Position numbers and translations under genes: made by a program. A stretch of DNA of 64,000 bases from Phalacrocorax aristotelis (lineage: Eukaryota > Chordata > Aves > Suliformes > Phalacrocoracidae): positions 64,091,766 to 64,155,765 of the forward strand of contig NC_134279.1 of NCBI RefSeq assembly GCF_949628215.1. Reading direction: 5' to 3'. Shown here piece after piece: positions 37,328 through 49,199 of this stretch (position 1 is its first letter; the number at the start of each line of letters is the position of its first letter). The notes under the pieces were generated by a model. The model did not search any database, was not told the origin of the DNA, and saw only the letters and a list, made by a program, of their open reading frames with translations.

Positions 37328-37913
37328 TGTCATGGTTTTAGCTGGGATAGAGTTAATTTTCTTCACGGCAGCTGGCATAGTGCTGTGTTTTGGACTTAGT
37401 ATGAAAACAATGTTGATAACACACATGTTTTAGTTGTTGCTGGGTAGTGCATGTACTAGTCAAGGACTTTTCCAGCTTCCCATGCTCTGCTGGGTGCACA
37501 AGAAGCCGGGAGGGGAGGGGGCACAGCTAAGAGAGCGGATCCAAACTGGCCAAAGGGATATTCCATATCATGTAACGTCATGCCCCGTATGTTAACTGGG
37601 AGGAGCTGGCTGGGGGAGGGAGACAGCAATCATGCCTCAGGGACAGGCAGCATTGGTCAGCGGGTGGTTAGCAGTTGTATCGTTTGTGTTTGGTTTTTTT
37701 TTCTTTTTTTCCCCTTTTCCATTTTATTATATTATTATTATTGTTGTTATTATTATTAAAATTGTAATTATTAAACTGTTCTTATCTCAACCCACAAGTT
37801 GTTTTTTTTTTGTGCTTTTGCTCTTCCTATTCTCTCCCCCATCCCACAGGGGTGGGGGGAGTGAGCGAGCAGCTGCGTGGTGTTTAGTTGCCGACTGAGG
37901 CTGAACCACGACA
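37328..37913 (+). repeat. Complete 3' LTR of the ERVL provirus
   Basis: The 586-bp LTR begins TGTCATGGTTTTAGC and ends GAACCACGACA, giving the canonical TG...CA ends. It contains a TTATTATTATTG-type simple stretch at 37727-37758 and ATTAAA polyadenylation-like hexamers at 37755 and 37770. The conserved 'TTATCTCAACCCAC' block follows, then a G-rich part (37845-37870). The same layout is seen in the two solo LTRs of the window. The 5-bp target GAGAT follows directly. Confidence 0.9.
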
Positions 37914-38410
37914 GAGATCATGTGGTCTAACCTCCGGTGTGACTTGGGACTCTTGCCAGTGCTAGATCAGATCAGCCATGGCTTTATCCATGTGAGTCTT
38001 GAAAAGCCCAAGGATGGACTTTTCATTGTCTCCCTGGGGAAACAACAGTATGAACCTGTTCCAGTGCTGCACTGGCCTCCTAGTGAGTCCAAACTTTGCA
38101 AACTGAAATTTGTGCCCATTGCCCCTTGTTACACTGTCTGTTACTACAGAGAAGTGTTTTGCTCTGTCACCTTTATGACTCCCCTTCAAGCATTGTAGGC
38201 TGCTAATAAATTGCTGCTTAGCTCTTCTTTGCCAGGCTTTAACAAGCCCAGCTCCCTCTTTGCTCACTGATGGCCAATGACCAACCACTCCTCCTTGATG
38301 CCCCAACTGTCCTGGTGGCCCTCAGATGGACCCTCTCCAGTTTCTCCATATCCCCTTCCAATTTGGACACAAACTCCAGATATGCCCTGGCCAGCACACC
38401 TCACCGACAG
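37914..38410 (-). repeat. CR1 LINE, antisense: main piece split by the provirus
   Basis: The + strand reads as reverse-complement CR1. It has GGTCTAACCTCC (37923-37934), CCTGTTCCAGTGCTGCACTGG (38056-38076), TGCCCATTGCCCCTTGTTAC (38113-38132), a 'GCTTTAACAAGCCCAGCTCCC' block (38237-38257) and 'GTGGCCCTCAGATGGACC' (38314-38331). These follow the usual order of an avian CR1 read from its 3' end. Its first ~30 bp lie at 32318-32347, across the provirus. Similarity fades after about 38410. Confidence 0.85.
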
Positions 38411-41400
38411 TAAATGAATCACAATCTTCACAGCTGACTTAAGAAAACAGGTACTGTTTAATACTGTCAGCTACTGAGTTCTTGCAGTACTTTTCCTGTA
38501 TTAGGACTTTGAACAATCAAGATCTATAGTTCTTAGAGAACTATTGTGGAATACATAACTTCTGGTACAGTCTTGGCTTTGCTTCTTGACTGTACTGGGG
38601 CTGCTTACAGTCTTCAAGAAAATCATTCCTGTAGGAAGTTCACCTGGTAGCATGAATACATTGCCTTTATTCCTCCTTCAGCCTAAGAGGAGAAGGTAGC
38701 AGAGTCAATTTGCAGGCCAAGGCACCATCACTTGAGCACACTTCAAATAAATATCAAGTAAAAATACAGTCTTTTGCTCTGTTGTTTTGATAGAGATGGG
38801 AAAGAGCTGGAGGTTTGGGGAATTTGGAGGGAGGGTGGGTTGTAATGCTAGTTTCAAGAGCTAAATTTAATAATGTGGTAAATTTTTTTGCCACATAATA
38901 TGTACATATTTCTGTCAGTTAAGACCTACCCAGAAATACAGAATCCACACTGTGAGGGAGTCTTAATGTTGAAGGTATAAGAACACTGTAATAAGTGATA
39001 AAGAAACCCTTACTTATCTCCTCCTCAAAATTAGAAGCCCTTGTTAATATTCCAGCACAGACCTGGTTTATGCAGCTGCAGATCTATAGCAGCAGATCTA
39101 TATGAATCGAAATGAAAGCTGACAAAAGAAATAAAAAACACAGTGCAGCAGCCCAGTGCTGATAACCATGTATGGTACACACCACATTGAGAAATGGGCA
39201 GGAAGGAAGAGGCACTAAAAGTAGCATCAGTGCAGACTGGGCTGTATTGCATCACACATGTCTTGAAAGAAAATATGATGAAACTCAGAAAGCTGCATTC
39301 ACTGAACAGCAGCAAGGTCAGAATTTAGGCTAATGCTTAGTTCTGATGTTGACTTAGTGTAGGGTAATTAGATTTATGTGGCATTTAGCACTAGGGTTTT
39401 TTCTCTTCCTGTTCCTTCTTTCTTTCTTATTCTCACCTGCCTCAGTGACAAAGTCCCAGTTGCATTCCACATAGCATCCGGGCTCATCTCCTGGGAGATC
39501 TCCAACATTGAACCTAGAACACATGGCCACTTTGTGCGTTCCCCGACCAAAGTTTCACCTGCAGTCTTCTCTCTTAATTTGTTCTATATTCTTCTTTTTC
39601 TTCCAATGAAGTATTAGCTCTGCTTCTCTCTCCTTTGTGGTTTAGAGTTGATTTCTCAACGTCGGTAACTTGCAAATTATTTTTAATTGAAAGTAAATGT
39701 TGGTGCGTGGGAGTACATAGACAGCCTATGCAAGCCCGTGCGTGCGTGCAGCACGGAGGAAGACTGCTGAGGACAGGCAGGGCTGTGTAGCCACAAGCTG
39801 TACATATTTTAGAACATTAGGATAAAGGGGGAACAATGGGTAATAATGAGGTCTGAAGTTTGCGATTTCGTACTAATGTGCTGGTGAAAAGACACAAGCT
39901 TGCACATTAAATGTTTGATGGAGGCTTTAAGCCAAAAGAAGGTAATACCCTTCCTTTTCCTTAAGTAATTTATATTTCAGTCTTACTTCCTGTGACCCTT
40001 CCATCTTCACTTTAAAACTTTATCCGTTTAGAAAGTCTGAGAAGAGGCTCTGTTCCTAAGGCTGAATTTGTCTTCATCCTTATTCTGTTTCTGCTTCTCT
40101 TTCTCTTGTAACTGTCAGCTCTTATGCTCTTCTGTTCCTTTACCACTACTGGCTTTTTCCTTGGCATTTTCATCTTTTATACACCCTGTTCTTTTTCCTT
40201 CCCCCACAGGGGAACACAATGTTGGGGCTGAGATAAACCTAAAGAAGTAGTATTTCTCCAGGGAACATCCAGATGATAGGCGTGAGCAGAACTGGATGAT
40301 TTTGTGAATGCAAGAGTGCATAGGACAAACTATAGCTCAAAAACCTCATGCTGGAATAAATTAGCATTCTTCATACTGACCCTATGAAACAGCACAATTT
40401 TCAGATCAAGTCAGCAGATGTTTTTTAAAGCATTGACACCAATCTCAAGCTTAACTATTGTAGAGTCAGTATAGGAAAGCGATTTGTTGTTAAGATATGA
40501 CAAAGCAGATTATGAACATAGCTATTTCTTAGTATTAACTACTGGGAACATTTTAATTCAATAGTATTAATCACCATGGCATTAGCCAGGGGCGCCATTT
40601 ACTCTCAGGCAGAATAGAGATGGGAGATGATGTGGTCACAGATAAAGCTACCATAGACCACCTACACAATCTGTACTGGTTATTGTTCAGTGGTAGCCTT
40701 AAAGCACAAAGCAGCAAACCTCTCCTAGATCCATCCCTGCAATTACAAGACATTATTACCCTCAACTTCCTAGCAATGTCCCTCTGCTGGACTGTTAATA
40801 CTTCCCTGCTACCCTAATCTTCCAAGAAAGCAATTTATGTAAGTGCTTCCTAACTCATTTCTGTCCAAATGAGAAAGGTTAACTTAAAACCGTTCAAAAA
40901 TCAGTTCTTTGCTAATGCGGCGTATTTGACAAAAGAAGATCAGAAAGCTTATAAAAACTACACCTATGGGAGAATTTTAGAGTTAAAGGATGTGTAGGAG
41001 GGATGTTAGAGCTTTCTGTTTTATGAATGTCTATCAACAGACAGGCAACAGAGCTACTTAAGTCTTGTTCTGGTTATTTTATTTTCACGTGTCCAAATAG
41101 ATACACTGTTAAAAAGATGAGCACATAAGAGTCTAATTTGATTTAACATCCTCCACAAGGTCCACAGTGTTTCAGCTATGTCTTGAAGGACTTGAACTAT
41201 ATTTGTCGTCTTTACTGTTCCAGCAGACCAACATGCTTCACTGCAGAATACTGCATGCTTTTCATAGAATATGAAAGCTTTTCAGAAAATATTTGTGCTG
41301 AAGATTTAGTCTCTCCCCGTGACTCTCCCACACAGGGTGCTAAGCAGCACTGCCTTCTTTTAAAGGAAAGAAAATTCTCTAGGATTCTCCAGTCTAAAAT

Positions 41401-44400
41401 TGCTCCAATGCATTAATTAATTTCCACTAGAATCTATGGAAAAATAAAGCTTATGTCAAATATATGAATATTTCTGCAAAAAATGCTGAATAAGTGTTAT
41501 TCTAAGAAGAGCTAATATTATTCATGTTGATCCAAATCAATCAGGATGTCACTTCAGTGCAGGATCAGTCATCTGGTACATAAAAATGCATATTAAAAAA
41601 TAGCTTATACAAGAAAACACAAAATTCTTTGCTCCTGATCTTCCAAATAGATATTCAAGTACTGAACATTATTCACTATGAACAGCGTCAGGCTGTTACG
41701 TCATGGATTTCTTTCAGGCAATCTGGCAGCTGACACAGTGTCCCGTCTCCAGTTGCTTGTCTGATGTCCTCATTAGGAAACCAAACAGGCTAAGAAACTG
41801 CTTTTATGATGTTGTTGCTAGGCTGTATTTTTAGCCATATCAGTTTCACAACCATGCCACAGCAGGGAAGAGGGTACTGCAGAGATGGGACTGAGCACTC
41901 AGGATTGGGAAGGTCAGGGCCAGCTTAGGCAGCGCTGCAGCACAATCTTGAAAAACCTCATTTACTCCCATGGAACTACTTGCTGCATGTTAAATAGAAC
42001 ATAAGACTGGACTGTGTGTTACATATTTCACATATAATTTTGTGGACAGAAGGTACTTAAAAAATGTTAAAATTGCAGAAGAAAGCACTTCTTTACCTGT
42101 GATAACTTTAATTCTGCCTCCCTTATTAATATAATAATATTACAGTAATAGTACAGTACTGCTATAATAGTATTACACGGTCATATAGTATATGAAAATA
42201 CTATACACAATGCTATGCACAATACAGTAATATTTCATATTCATAGAAGACAAAAAGAAGTTTGAACGAGCATTGCTTTATTTAGGCCATGTAAGCTGCA
42301 TAACACCCAACAAGCACAGATGAGTCCCAGCCATTCTCTTTCCTGGAGGCATCTCCTACAACAAGGAAATAATGACATGATGCAAGATGGGGCCCAAGAA
42401 AACAAAGCCTGAAAGCAAGCTGCAGCCTTCAGAACAAGTTAGCTGCTTTGCAGTCTAGGTCCAAAGAGTCTGAGCAAGACTATGGCAATGACATGCTCCT
42501 CACTATCCTCTTTCCCAGTACTTTCCAGATCTGGGCAGAAAAGCAGCCCTAACTTACACAATAAATCCAACCTGCACATGTATAGATCAACTATCCTATG
42601 TACCTAGGGCAGGCCCAGTTGTTAGACAAGAAAGAGGCCATGCATATGGTTCATCTTTGGAAAGGCAGAATTGTGTATAAGACAAGGACATCACTATTTT
42701 AAATACAAAAATGAGCCTCAAGGCACATGAGACAGTTGTCTATATTAACCTAGATAGGGCTGTTACAATTTTTTAAAATGCTGCAACTAAAGCATTCTCC
42801 TGTTTTCAGTTGAAGGACAAGTTGCTCTATCTCTACAAAGAAGGTCACCCACCAGAATATTGTTATCGGTTCTTTTGTTTTTACAAGAAGCAGCAGTTTT
42901 AGCAGCACCCTCTCCTTTCCTTTCGGGAACAGTCTTGCTCATTAGAGAGGAGAATATCATTACAGAACATGCAATGTAATATAATACTGCGTTAATCCCC
43001 ACCCCCCAAAAAGCCCTCCCCAAACTTCTTTCAGCTCTTAGAGCTCTCATACTGGTCTTCAGGTTATACTAAGGTTGTTACTCCCACCTGTGAGCTGAGG
43101 GTAGAATGACACACACTAACAAATAACCTCACATCTACAAGGCTGGGGCCTTATGGTAATAAGTGGTCAAGAGGGAGGTTACACAGCTGCAGAAGTTTAA
43201 ATCTGCTTTCAGTGTTTTCATTAGCTGCTGTGGATTTTTCTGCAAGTGGTCTTTTAATACAATTGGGAGAAAAAAGCTTTGATCATCTGGGGAAAGAATA
43301 AGGAAAACTGTTGCTTAAAAAATTGGGTCCAGCTGGGAAAGGTATGATTGTTAACGCTTATGGTTTGTTACAAACTATTTCTAGAATATGATGGCTTTTT
43401 AGTCTGTATTTTCTACCGTTATTATTTTGTTAAGTAGTCTGGAACTTATTATGAAGATAAGGATTAGTACCTACCATGTTAGATGTTAGCAGCCCATGAA
43501 GTAGAGGTTATTAGATCAACTACTTCACTGCTCACTAGCTTCTTCTGTCATCTTAGCTTGTTGAAACTGTGTATGCTCTATATAGACAGCAGAAACTAAG
43601 CAAATAGATTTTCTAATACTTGTGATGTACCACTGGTAGGTCCAGCATGCCTAATCTTAGGCATGAATATGAATGTTTTATAGATTGTATGGAGAGGACT
43701 TTAAAAAAAAAGTCTTAAGGAGCTAATGCAGTAGTGAATAAGAGATGATTGTACTCAATATAAAAGGAATGAAAAATATATACCACTGTAGTACATTTTT
43801 TTCCTTCTGCTCATGTGAAAAATTTGCAAAGAAAATGCAAGAAAGAATCAGACCTTGTATTTGCTCTTCTTCCAATATTCTAGCACAAGATCAAACAACA
43901 AGCTTGAAATTGTGGTTTTCTCTAACTTTAAACAGTTCCCTGTGAAATCGTTACTATTCTCTAAAAACACCTTATACTTAGGGAGCTTCTCCCAAGATTT
44001 CAGACTTGGCCTAGAAAGCAATCAGATTGTAAGGAGCTTAAAAGATAAACTGCCTTCACATACAACACATTAGCCTGTAGTTTCAGACGTTTCCAAACAT
44101 GGAAGGCATTAAAACAATGCCACTTTAACTACAAAGATCTAGAGGTTACCAGAACAATATGTAAATTCAGTGTATAATAACTGTAAATTAGACGTATAAC
44201 CTAATTTACTTGGGGTGATATTTTGTATTTACATTGTCTCTCCAAATTCTATTCAAAGTACATAATGAATACTTGCTCTTGCGAGGTTTCTCAGAGGGTA
44301 CTACAGGTTACCATAAGGCCTTAGCAGGTGACTGAGGGGCAGCTGGTTGTCTACAGTAATGTATTTCCTTCTAGGGAATGGGGTTTGTTTTAAAAAAGTG

Positions 44401-44444
44401 ATTTGTCACTCTGGTTAATGTTCTAGTACATACAATAACTGCAA

Positions 44445-44482
44445 TCTCTCTCTCCTCTCCTCTCTCTCTCTTCTTCTTCTTT
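44445..44482. repeat. CT/CTT-rich simple repeat
   Basis: TCTCTCTC and CTCCTCTCC units followed by TTCTTCTTCT, forming an uninterrupted pyrimidine run of about 38 bp. Confidence 0.9.
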
Positions 44483-45011
44483 ATTAAACTTTACCAAAAC
44501 CATTCAGACCTTTCTGACCTGCAGACTCAGTTACAGTGGCATGGTCTATATGGAATAATGTTTAATAACCATTCACAAGATCCAGATAGTGCCTGTATAC
44601 CTGATAAAGTATGCTGTCATAGCAATACTGCTGTTGCCATGCTGGCTTCCTGCAGTGTACTTCCTAGAGCAATTCAAAGTGTTGATTTATATATATTTGA
44701 AGTGTTGCAAAGTTTAGCTTCTGTAATTACAGAGAAGCTGCCTCTTTTCTTCACTGCAGAAATTGAGATTCGTTCATGTATTCATCTTCATATTTTTAAA
44801 TATGAAAAATGTGGAAGTCTGACATTTTTAAACATACTCTGATTGTGGGTTCTTGTCTCAAGTATTCTTTCTCTGATGATATGTCAGAACATGAGGATAA
44901 GATCCATTTATTTACATGGGCTTGGTGGGGGAGGACAGAATGAGAGCTTGTCTGTGATAAGCATTTGCATTTAAGGCTGCTGTGTAATTTTTGAAGGGTA
45001 TTACCCATTTT

Positions 45012-45036
45012 TTATATATATACACACACACATATA
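45012..45036. repeat. TA/CA microsatellite
   Basis: TATATATATA followed by CACACACACA and ATATAT. A compound dinucleotide repeat that is probably length-variable. Confidence 0.9.
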
Positions 45037-46139
45037 TTTGTTTAAAACAGTACTTGCAATGGTAATGATCAGAAATACTTTGAGTTTTAATACCTTTAAA
45101 TTAGTTTGCAGGAAATTATTTAATATGTTTTGTAGATTAATAAAAATAGGCGTTAGACTTGTTTGTAAAAAGCAAACTATTAAACATATTAGCAGCACAA
45201 GTGTGGCCATAGCATTGGGAGCATACAGACTACAGCTTAGGGTCTATGGCCAGCCAGCCATAAAAGAAATATGCAGTACAGAGGTTTTAGAGCTCTAACA
45301 CATAAGCTTTAGCAGATTTAACTTCCCCTAGCTGTCTGTCTTACAGCTCTGCTCATTATTGTGGCTTCCATTACAGCTGTGGTTTGTGGTTTAACTTCAC
45401 CATCCCCTGTTCTAGCTTAAGCCAGTGAAGAATCTGTGTTTCAGCCAAGATGGGATAGATTTCATTTTTCTGCCCTTTATAGACTTTGTAATCTCTAGCA
45501 AAGGGGTGAAGATCAATTAGCTACAGGCAATAATATCCTAAACTGTGACACTAGACTTCTCTATCAGAAACCTCACCTGATCCAGGGTGGGTCTTTGAAT
45601 CACAGCTTGTCTGAGACCTATGTTTATTTTTGGGGGGAGAAGGCAATGCACAATCATTAAAAAAAAATAATATTTTAAAGACAATGTTATTCTTCTAAGC
45701 CATTGTTTCAGTTTTAAATGTTAATGCTCCTTTCAATCCAAAGAGACTAGTAAATATTATGCCCACACCACAAGCAGAGAAATACTCCCTGGAAATTGGC
45801 TAAAAGGATTTTTATACCATTGAGTACACTTTTAAAAACTAGGGTAAGAAATGGAGAGTAGATGAGTAGATAGCCAAATGGCAACTGATATAAATGTCTC
45901 CTGTTTCAGTAATCTGAGATTTTCATTTTTATAGATGGATATAAAAAAACTTGGTGGTGGAGGAATATAAAAACCTCTTATTTAACAAATGCCTCTGAAA
46001 AAGCAGAAAATATGCTTAAATATGCCCTATTTTACACATTCCTTTCATCCTTTAGGCTTTTGATGTAATGCTTATCACTTTGTCATTATGTCAATTTGTG
46101 CTTACCAATCTTTTTTTCTCTTGTCTCGTCTTATATTTA

Positions 46140-46340
46140 GGCTGTAATCCTGAGAATACTTACCTACGTGCTTAGTTTTGCTACTCTTAGTAATCCCTTT
46201 GAAGTTAAAAGGATTATTTGCATTAGTAAAATAAGGCATGTGTGTACTTGCAGGACAAAGGCCTTACATTGTGAACTCTTTGGGATGGGACCAGATTGTT
46301 TGTTATGTAGTCCTACAGCTCAAAGCACAGTTGGGTGTCA
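46140..46340 (+). repeat. Ancient amniote interspersed repeat
   Basis: The segment follows an old repeat common in reptile genomes. It starts GTAATCCTGAGAATACTTAC (46143-46162), and then has an inverted-repeat-like core (TAATCCCTTTGAAGTTAAAAG, 46190-46210) and AAGGCATGTGTGTACTTGCAGG (46233-46254). It ends in GTGAACTCTTTGGGATGGGA (46271-46290) and a CTACAGCTCAAAGCACAGTTGG block (46313-46334). The 3' part resembles the 'AGCTCTTTGGGGCAGGGAC...ACAGCACCTAGCACA' tails of amniote MIR/L2-like elements. The family name is not certain. The copy is heavily diverged. Confidence 0.6.
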
Positions 46341-46418
46341 GATGAGTTCAGGAGTTTGCAAGGTATTGTTAACAGAGTGAACTAGTATGTGGGACACCAG
46401 TCTGGGGCACAGCACTCA

Positions 46419-46780
46419 AGTAGCTGCTCACCCCAACTAACACACAATCTTCTTCCCTTCTTTTTTGCAGGTATAGCCTAAGATCTCATGCCTGCCGAGA
46501 TACTGGCTCCTTTTTTCCTACCTCCTAAAGCAGAAACTTCCCTGGTGTTGGCCATGTAGGAACCTGGAATAAGACCATAAGTAGCTTTATGTTGCTGTGG
46601 TCAGGAAGAGGCAATCAAGGTCTGGAATGTACAGCTGCAGAGCTCTCCGGGCTCCTGATGTTGGACAGTTGCTGCCTTCCGAGAACCGCACAGCAGTAGC
46701 TGCTCATCCCAACTAATGCATGTAAAGCTTTTATCTTCTTCCCCTGTTTTTGCACTTTCCAGGGATACCTAGCCACTATT
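46419..46780 (+). repeat. Local imperfect duplication
   Basis: AGTAGCTGCTCACCCCAACTAA at 46419-46440 recurs as AGTAGCTGCTCATCCCAACTAA at 46694-46715. Both copies are followed by ATCTTCTTCCC, a T-rich stretch, a TTTGCA and AGG + GATA/TATA + CCTA-like ends. The copies are about 60-85 bp and 275 bp apart in the same orientation. Confidence 0.6.
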
Positions 46781-48790
46781 TTTTTTCTCCCTTCTCTGAA
46801 AACCAAACAGTCTATTTCAATAATAATTTGTTTTTAAGACAGCCATCATTTAAAATCCACTTGGGAAGATGTGTAGGAAGCCTTCCCTTAGCTGCATTCT
46901 GAGAATGCAGCTCTATGTATGCTACCACAGCATCAGAAATAATAAGCTTGATATTTGGGATAGAGAGAGACACCCTGTAACACTGATCCTCTGGTTGCTT
47001 CTGACAAAGATATTCCAGTGGTTTTTTTGTACTATAACTTGAAAAATTAATTCCAGTTTCACATGGAAAGCTCAAAATCCAGTTTTCCAGGAATATTTGT
47101 TTCAGTTGGAAACTCTAAGCAGACAAATGTTATTTTCATTACAATAGCATTTAGAACTCTGCAGTTGAGCAGTGGGTGCCATTTTGTTATATCACCTAAA
47201 TTAGGGACAGAAATGCTCTTCTACTAAAGAGCATACTCTAAGGACTTGTCTTCATGAAATACTTTAATAGTTATACTGATATAATCCCAGAAAATCTTTG
47301 GAACATGAAGCTATGGCCAAACACCCACTTGCTGAGCTGGCTGTACTTGTGGAACAGGTCACTGCTGCTAGATGATCTTTCCTGGCCACTTTTGCATTGG
47401 TTAGCTGAGCCATTTATGTGAATGCTCCCTTGCTCCCACAGTCAGACTTAACAAAAATTTGCTATTTAAAACATCTGAACTAACCCAATTCCTTTGACCA
47501 AAATGTTTAGGCAGCAAGTGCTCATGCAAGTAGCTGAGTAAAGGTTGTGGTAATCTCTGGCAGAAGGGCTGTGACAGGGAGCAAGCCTCGCAAAGTGCAT
47601 GTTTTCAGCAAATGTACGTAGATGAAGACAGACACTGATATGATGGTAGTGCTTTTAATGTCTACCTTAAAACTACTTGTCTATGATATGAATTTAAATC
47701 ACTACAGTGGTGCTGAAGGAACGTGAAATACACTGGGAATGGAGAGTAGACTGGGAATGGAGAGGAGAGGAATAGACAGCAGAATGCCTGATGATGGTTG
47801 ATGTTCTCCAAATAGCTGTCAGAAATATAAGGAACAGTGCCTCTTGCTTTTCCAGAAGCTCTTAGAGACTGGCTTTTATAAGCTGTGCTGAAGTATCAAG
47901 TGACTGCACTGGAAAGTGAGGCAGCTGCTGAGACTTAGTGCTGGGAAGGAGCAGAAAAGGCTGAAGAGTGTTGCGTGAGAGCAGAGGCTGGTCATTTGAG
48001 CACTAAGTGTGCTTCTGACCTGAAGACACGGTCATTAGAGGCATCTTACTGCCCAACTTCGTCTTCTGCCCAGGCTAATCTGTGCCTTCAGTTAGAGGAC
48101 AAGTTCTGTCTGTGTGGATGGTTAACCCAGTTCTTAAAAGGTGCTGGGGGAAGGTAGGAGATGGGGAACGCAGCTCAGGGGTACAAGAAACAACTCTGAG
48201 GACCAGCTCCTCTGGACCAGGCTTCTGCTGGCAGTCATGCTGGTTGGAAGTGTGAAAAATAACTAATTACAGCTGTAACTGTTCAAGCAAAACCTAACTG
48301 CAGTAAGGAAACGTCACTTGAACACGTTTTGTTTCACTTCACGAATTGTGTTACTAAGTGCCACTATAGCCATGCTCACACTTCAAAGACTTTGATGTGG
48401 CAGAACTAAACAGGCCTGCTGGTGTTTGTGCTATGAACGTGAGCTTCCCTTGTACTGGTAATCTTACATATGCACGGTAGGCAACCTACAAGAGAAACTG
48501 TCAAAAACTGGTAACTGCATTTCTGGGTCTTTGAAAGACAGTTAAATTTTTTCTTCATGAAATATACTGCCATGAATACTGTTGTTGACGCTTGAGTAGT
48601 TAAAGGCTGCATGTGGTTATACACCACGTGGCACTAACATCCCTGGTTTTCTAATATTTTTGCTCCTACAGGTGCAAGACTACCCTTTTCTGCACGCACG
48701 GCTAGCATACCCAGGGAAACCTGTCACAGCCCCGAAACGGGGTTGCCATGACAGTTACCCTGGTTTAACCCCCTCTGTGCAGGCTCCAGT
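46781..48790. other. Upstream flank of DHX15, no gene seen
   Basis: No coding exon is recognised. Base composition is still AT-rich until about 48700 and then rises sharply into the CpG island. A CTCCTACAG/GTGCAAG acceptor-like site at 48663-48678 is noted, without a partner donor. Confidence 0.5.
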
Positions 48791-49077
48791 GCACGCGTGC
48801 CCGGCGGGACAGACAGGCCGCTGGGAAGGGGCTTTTCTTGCAGGGCATCAGCGGAGGCGGCCGGGCCCTTGCTGGGCAGGAAAGCGATGAAGCTCCTCGA
48901 GTACCCCCGTCCCTCGGGCTCCTACCGGCTGCCCCACCCTCCGCCATCATGGCTGGCCCCTCGGGCGCGCGCCGACGGATGGCTTTGGCGGGCGGACCCA
49001 CGCGCTCCGCGATCGCGCTCCGCCCTCTTCCCCTTTCCCGGCGCGCGCGCCAGCGTCTCGCGCACCTCCGGCGCTTC

Positions 49078-49094
49078 CTTCCGGCCGCCATTTT
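49078..49094 (+). promoter_or_regulatory. Adjacent ETS and YY1 binding motifs
   Basis: CTTCCGG (49078-49084) is the reverse complement of the ETS/GABP core CCGGAAG. It overlaps by one base the YY1-type GCCGCCATTTT (49084-49094). This pairing is typical of TATA-less promoters of housekeeping genes, where both usually lie within tens of bases of the start site. Binding is inferred from the motif only. Confidence 0.65.
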
Positions 49095-49175
49095 AATCGT
49101 TGTACTTGGCCTCGCGGCGCCGCCGCTGCCGCTGCTGGAGGAGCGGAGAGCGCGACCCGCCGCGCCCGGCCCGGA

Positions 49176-49199
49176 CCCACCCACCCACCCACCCACCCA
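49176..49199. repeat. (CCCA)n microsatellite in the DHX15 5' UTR
   Basis: Six tandem ACCC units followed by the related CGACCGACCCACC. It lies about 60 bp before the start codon and is likely to vary in length. Confidence 0.9.

Larger units (their letters stand above)
32348..37913 (+). mobile_element. Degenerate ERVL-type (class III) endogenous retrovirus
   Basis: The 5.57-kb provirus is flanked by perfect 5-bp duplications GAGAT (32343-32347 and 37914-37918). The order is 5' LTR remnant, leader, gag-like region, protease, reverse transcriptase-RNase H, integrase, a short noncoding tail and a complete 3' LTR. There is no env and no dUTPase recognised. Assignment to the ERVL group rests on the lack of env, the 5-bp duplication, the pol motifs and resemblance to bird ERVL LTRs. 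All coding regions are interrupted by frameshifts or stops, so it cannot encode its proteins. It inserted into an older antisense CR1. Over the only LTR part present at both ends, 5 of 71 positions differ. Confidence 0.9.
38411..46139. other. Intergenic, no gene seen
   Basis: About 7.7 kb with no gene or named transposable element recognised. A very AT-rich part with short palindromes (AGTACAGTACT near 42148) lies at 42120-42245. The simple repeats at 44445-44482 and 45012-45036 are listed separately. Confidence 0.55.
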
